From: Brevinematales bacterium
GTDB lineage: Bacteria; Spirochaetota; Brevinematia; Brevinematales; GWF1-51-8
NCBI GenBank assembly: GCA_013177895.1
Contig: JABLXV010000042.1
Span: 1-32,566 of the forward strand
Direction: 5' to 3'
DNA length: 32,566 nucleotides
Positions 31,563 through 32,566 of the stretch are shown here, piece after piece; position 1 is the first letter of the stretch, and every line of letters begins with the position of its first letter. The notes below the pieces were generated by a model that made no database searches, had not been told where the DNA came from, and worked only from the letters and a program-made list of their open reading frames with translations. The position numbers and the translations under genes are program-made.

Positions 31563-32534
31563 ATGAAAAAAAAGGATGATTTATTTAAATATGGTTCTAT
31601 TTGGCTAATAGCGGATTTTCATCTGCATACTAAATCAGATAAAGAATTTGAGTTTAACAACAACGATGAAGAATTTGTTAGTCAATATATAAACCAGTTA
31701 GAAAATAATTTTATAGGGATTGGTGTTGTTTCGAATCATAATAAGTTTAATCGTGATGAATATGAATTACTATATAAATCAGGTAAAAACAAAGATATAT
31801 TCCTTTTACCAGGAGTCGAATTATCTGTAAATGATGGTTCTAATGGGATTCATTGTATTATTGTTTTTGACAATAGAGAATGGATAAAAGGAAGAGATAA
31901 TTTCATTGAACAATTCCTTAGTTCTGCTTTTGAAGGTATTGCAAATAGAGAAAATGAAAATACAAGATGTAAATATAGTTTATTAGACTTATGTAAAAAA
32001 CTAGAAGAACATCGTAAAGAAGGAAGAGATTCCTTTGTTATTATGGCACATATAGAACAATCTTCTGGTTTTTATAATGAATTGAAAGGGGGAAGAATTT
32101 CACAAATAGTTAGAGATGAATTGTTCAAAAGAAGTGTGTTAGCTTTCCAAAAACTAAGAACATATAATATTGTTGAAAAATTAAAAGAATGGTTTGGTGA
32201 TGAAAAATCTTTACCTGCCTTGGTTGAAGGATCAGATTGTAAAAATATTGAAGAAGTCGGAGTATGTGGCTATCAAAAAAATGAAAATGATGAAACGATA
32301 GAGAAGAAAACTTTTATAAAAATAGGGTCTTTTACTTTTGAAGCAATAAAATATTCATTAATTGATAAAGAGAATCGTTTACGTAAAGATAATTTTTTTG
32401 AAATTAAAAATTCATATATAAAATCGATTTCATTTGTAGTGTATTGGCCCCAATTAATCAAGCAATTTTTAAGCCTAATTTTTCCTGATTCTCACGGTAA
32501 CAAACCGGGGATTGATATCCCAATCGTTCTATAA
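31563..32534 (+). CDS. PHP-domain protein, probably truncated TrlF-like defence protein
   Basis: A 323-residue AT-rich gene. The PHP phosphoesterase metal motifs are ADFHLHTKSD (17-26), SNHN (57-60), PGVELSVN with Glu86, MAHIEQ (His near 162) and EGSDCK. The opening KYGSIWLIADFHLHT and the region ending in IKSISF match, from memory, the start of TrlF-type proteins, which continue with a Walker A (GGRGxGKST) SMC-like ATPase. Here the sequence departs after IKSISF (about residue 290) and stops at 323 with an unrelated tail (WPQLIKQFLSLIFPDSHGNK), so the ATPase is missing. Base composition is clearly lower in G+C than the neighbours, suggesting horizontal acquisition. It has its own promoter. 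It could act as a stand-alone PHP nuclease, but a decayed defence gene is more likely. Confidence 0.72.
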   Translation: MKKKDDLFKYGSIWLIADFHLHTKSDKEFEFNNNDEEFVSQYINQLENNFIGIGVVSNHNKFNRDEYELLYKSGKNKDIFLLPGVELSVNDGSNGIHCIIVFDNREWIKGRDNFIEQFLSSAFEGIANRENENTRCKYSLLDLCKKLEEHRKEGRDSFVIMAHIEQSSGFYNELKGGRISQIVRDELFKRSVLAFQKLRTYNIVEKLKEWFGDEKSLPALVEGSDCKNIEEVGVCGYQKNENDETIEKKTFIKIGSFTFEAIKYSLIDKENRLRKDNFFEIKNSYIKSISFVVYWPQLIKQFLSLIFPDSHGNKPGIDIPIVL

Positions 32535-32566
32535 TCCAATGATGATTATAGTTCACAATAAAGTAT

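Overview
The window looks like chromosomal DNA of a diderm (Gram-negative) bacterium. It encodes an LptD-like outer-membrane assembly protein, a TonB-dependent receptor, a complete RND efflux system with a TolC-type channel, MurD for peptidoglycan synthesis, and many exported lipoproteins. Housekeeping markers are the extreme 5' end of a 16S rRNA gene (minus strand, at the left edge), rpmB (zinc-ribbon type L28), murD, ruvB and tgt. I cannot place the organism reliably. The many lipoproteins with relaxed lipoboxes and the LptD type would fit a spirochaete-related lineage, but that is a guess. Promoters are mostly sigma-70-like with near-consensus -35 and -10 boxes and 16-18 nt spacers.

Layout. 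1-560: 16S rRNA 5' end with leader and promoter, then rpmB with its own promoter. 711-3045 (minus): five tandem paralogues, each an export signal plus one AMPK-beta/CBM48-type glycogen-binding (early-set) domain; the promoter-proximal gene is set apart by a strong terminator. 3188-10227 (minus): a TetR-controlled efflux operon, in transcription order tetR, exported helical-repeat protein, tolC-like, periplasmic adaptor and RND pump, with a near-consensus promoter overlapped by palindromic operators. 10284-11735 (minus): murD. 11867-12366 (plus): a HicAB toxin-antitoxin pair whose hicA carries an in-frame amber codon. 12481-15602 (plus): promoter, cobalamin riboswitch, BtuB-like receptor and a beta-propeller lipoprotein, read as a vitamin B12 uptake operon. 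15680-16696 (plus): ruvB. 16773-18533 (minus): two exported proteins (TPM-like; WG/SH3). 18626-21169 (minus): a pullulanase-type GH13 lipoprotein. 21492-21917 (plus): an Ig-like lipoprotein. 22106-23937 (minus): an exported protein of unknown function and a GNAT acetyltransferase. 24287-24829 (minus): a DJ-1/PfpI protein. 25043-27070 (minus): a cytoplasmic GH13 enzyme resembling maltosyltransferases, and an outer-membrane barrel. 27242-31486 (plus): lptD and tgt. 31508-32534 (plus): an AT-rich PHP-domain gene, probably a truncated TrlF-like defence gene.

Three themes stand out. The first is alpha-glucan handling: five extracytoplasmic glycogen-binding-domain proteins, a surface or periplasmic pullulanase-like lipoprotein and a cytoplasmic GH13 enzyme lie within 27 kb. 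The second is a riboswitch-controlled B12 receptor followed directly by a beta-propeller lipoprotein, which parallels the BtuB-BtuG pairing of Bacteroides. The third is a family of palindromic dispersed elements (two full copies, at 21273-21388 and 24080-24272, plus shorter relatives) occupying intergenic space. Nothing here is a complete new defence locus; the strongest leads are the glycogen-binding lipoprotein array, the B12 operon, the hicA amber codon and the dispersed elements.
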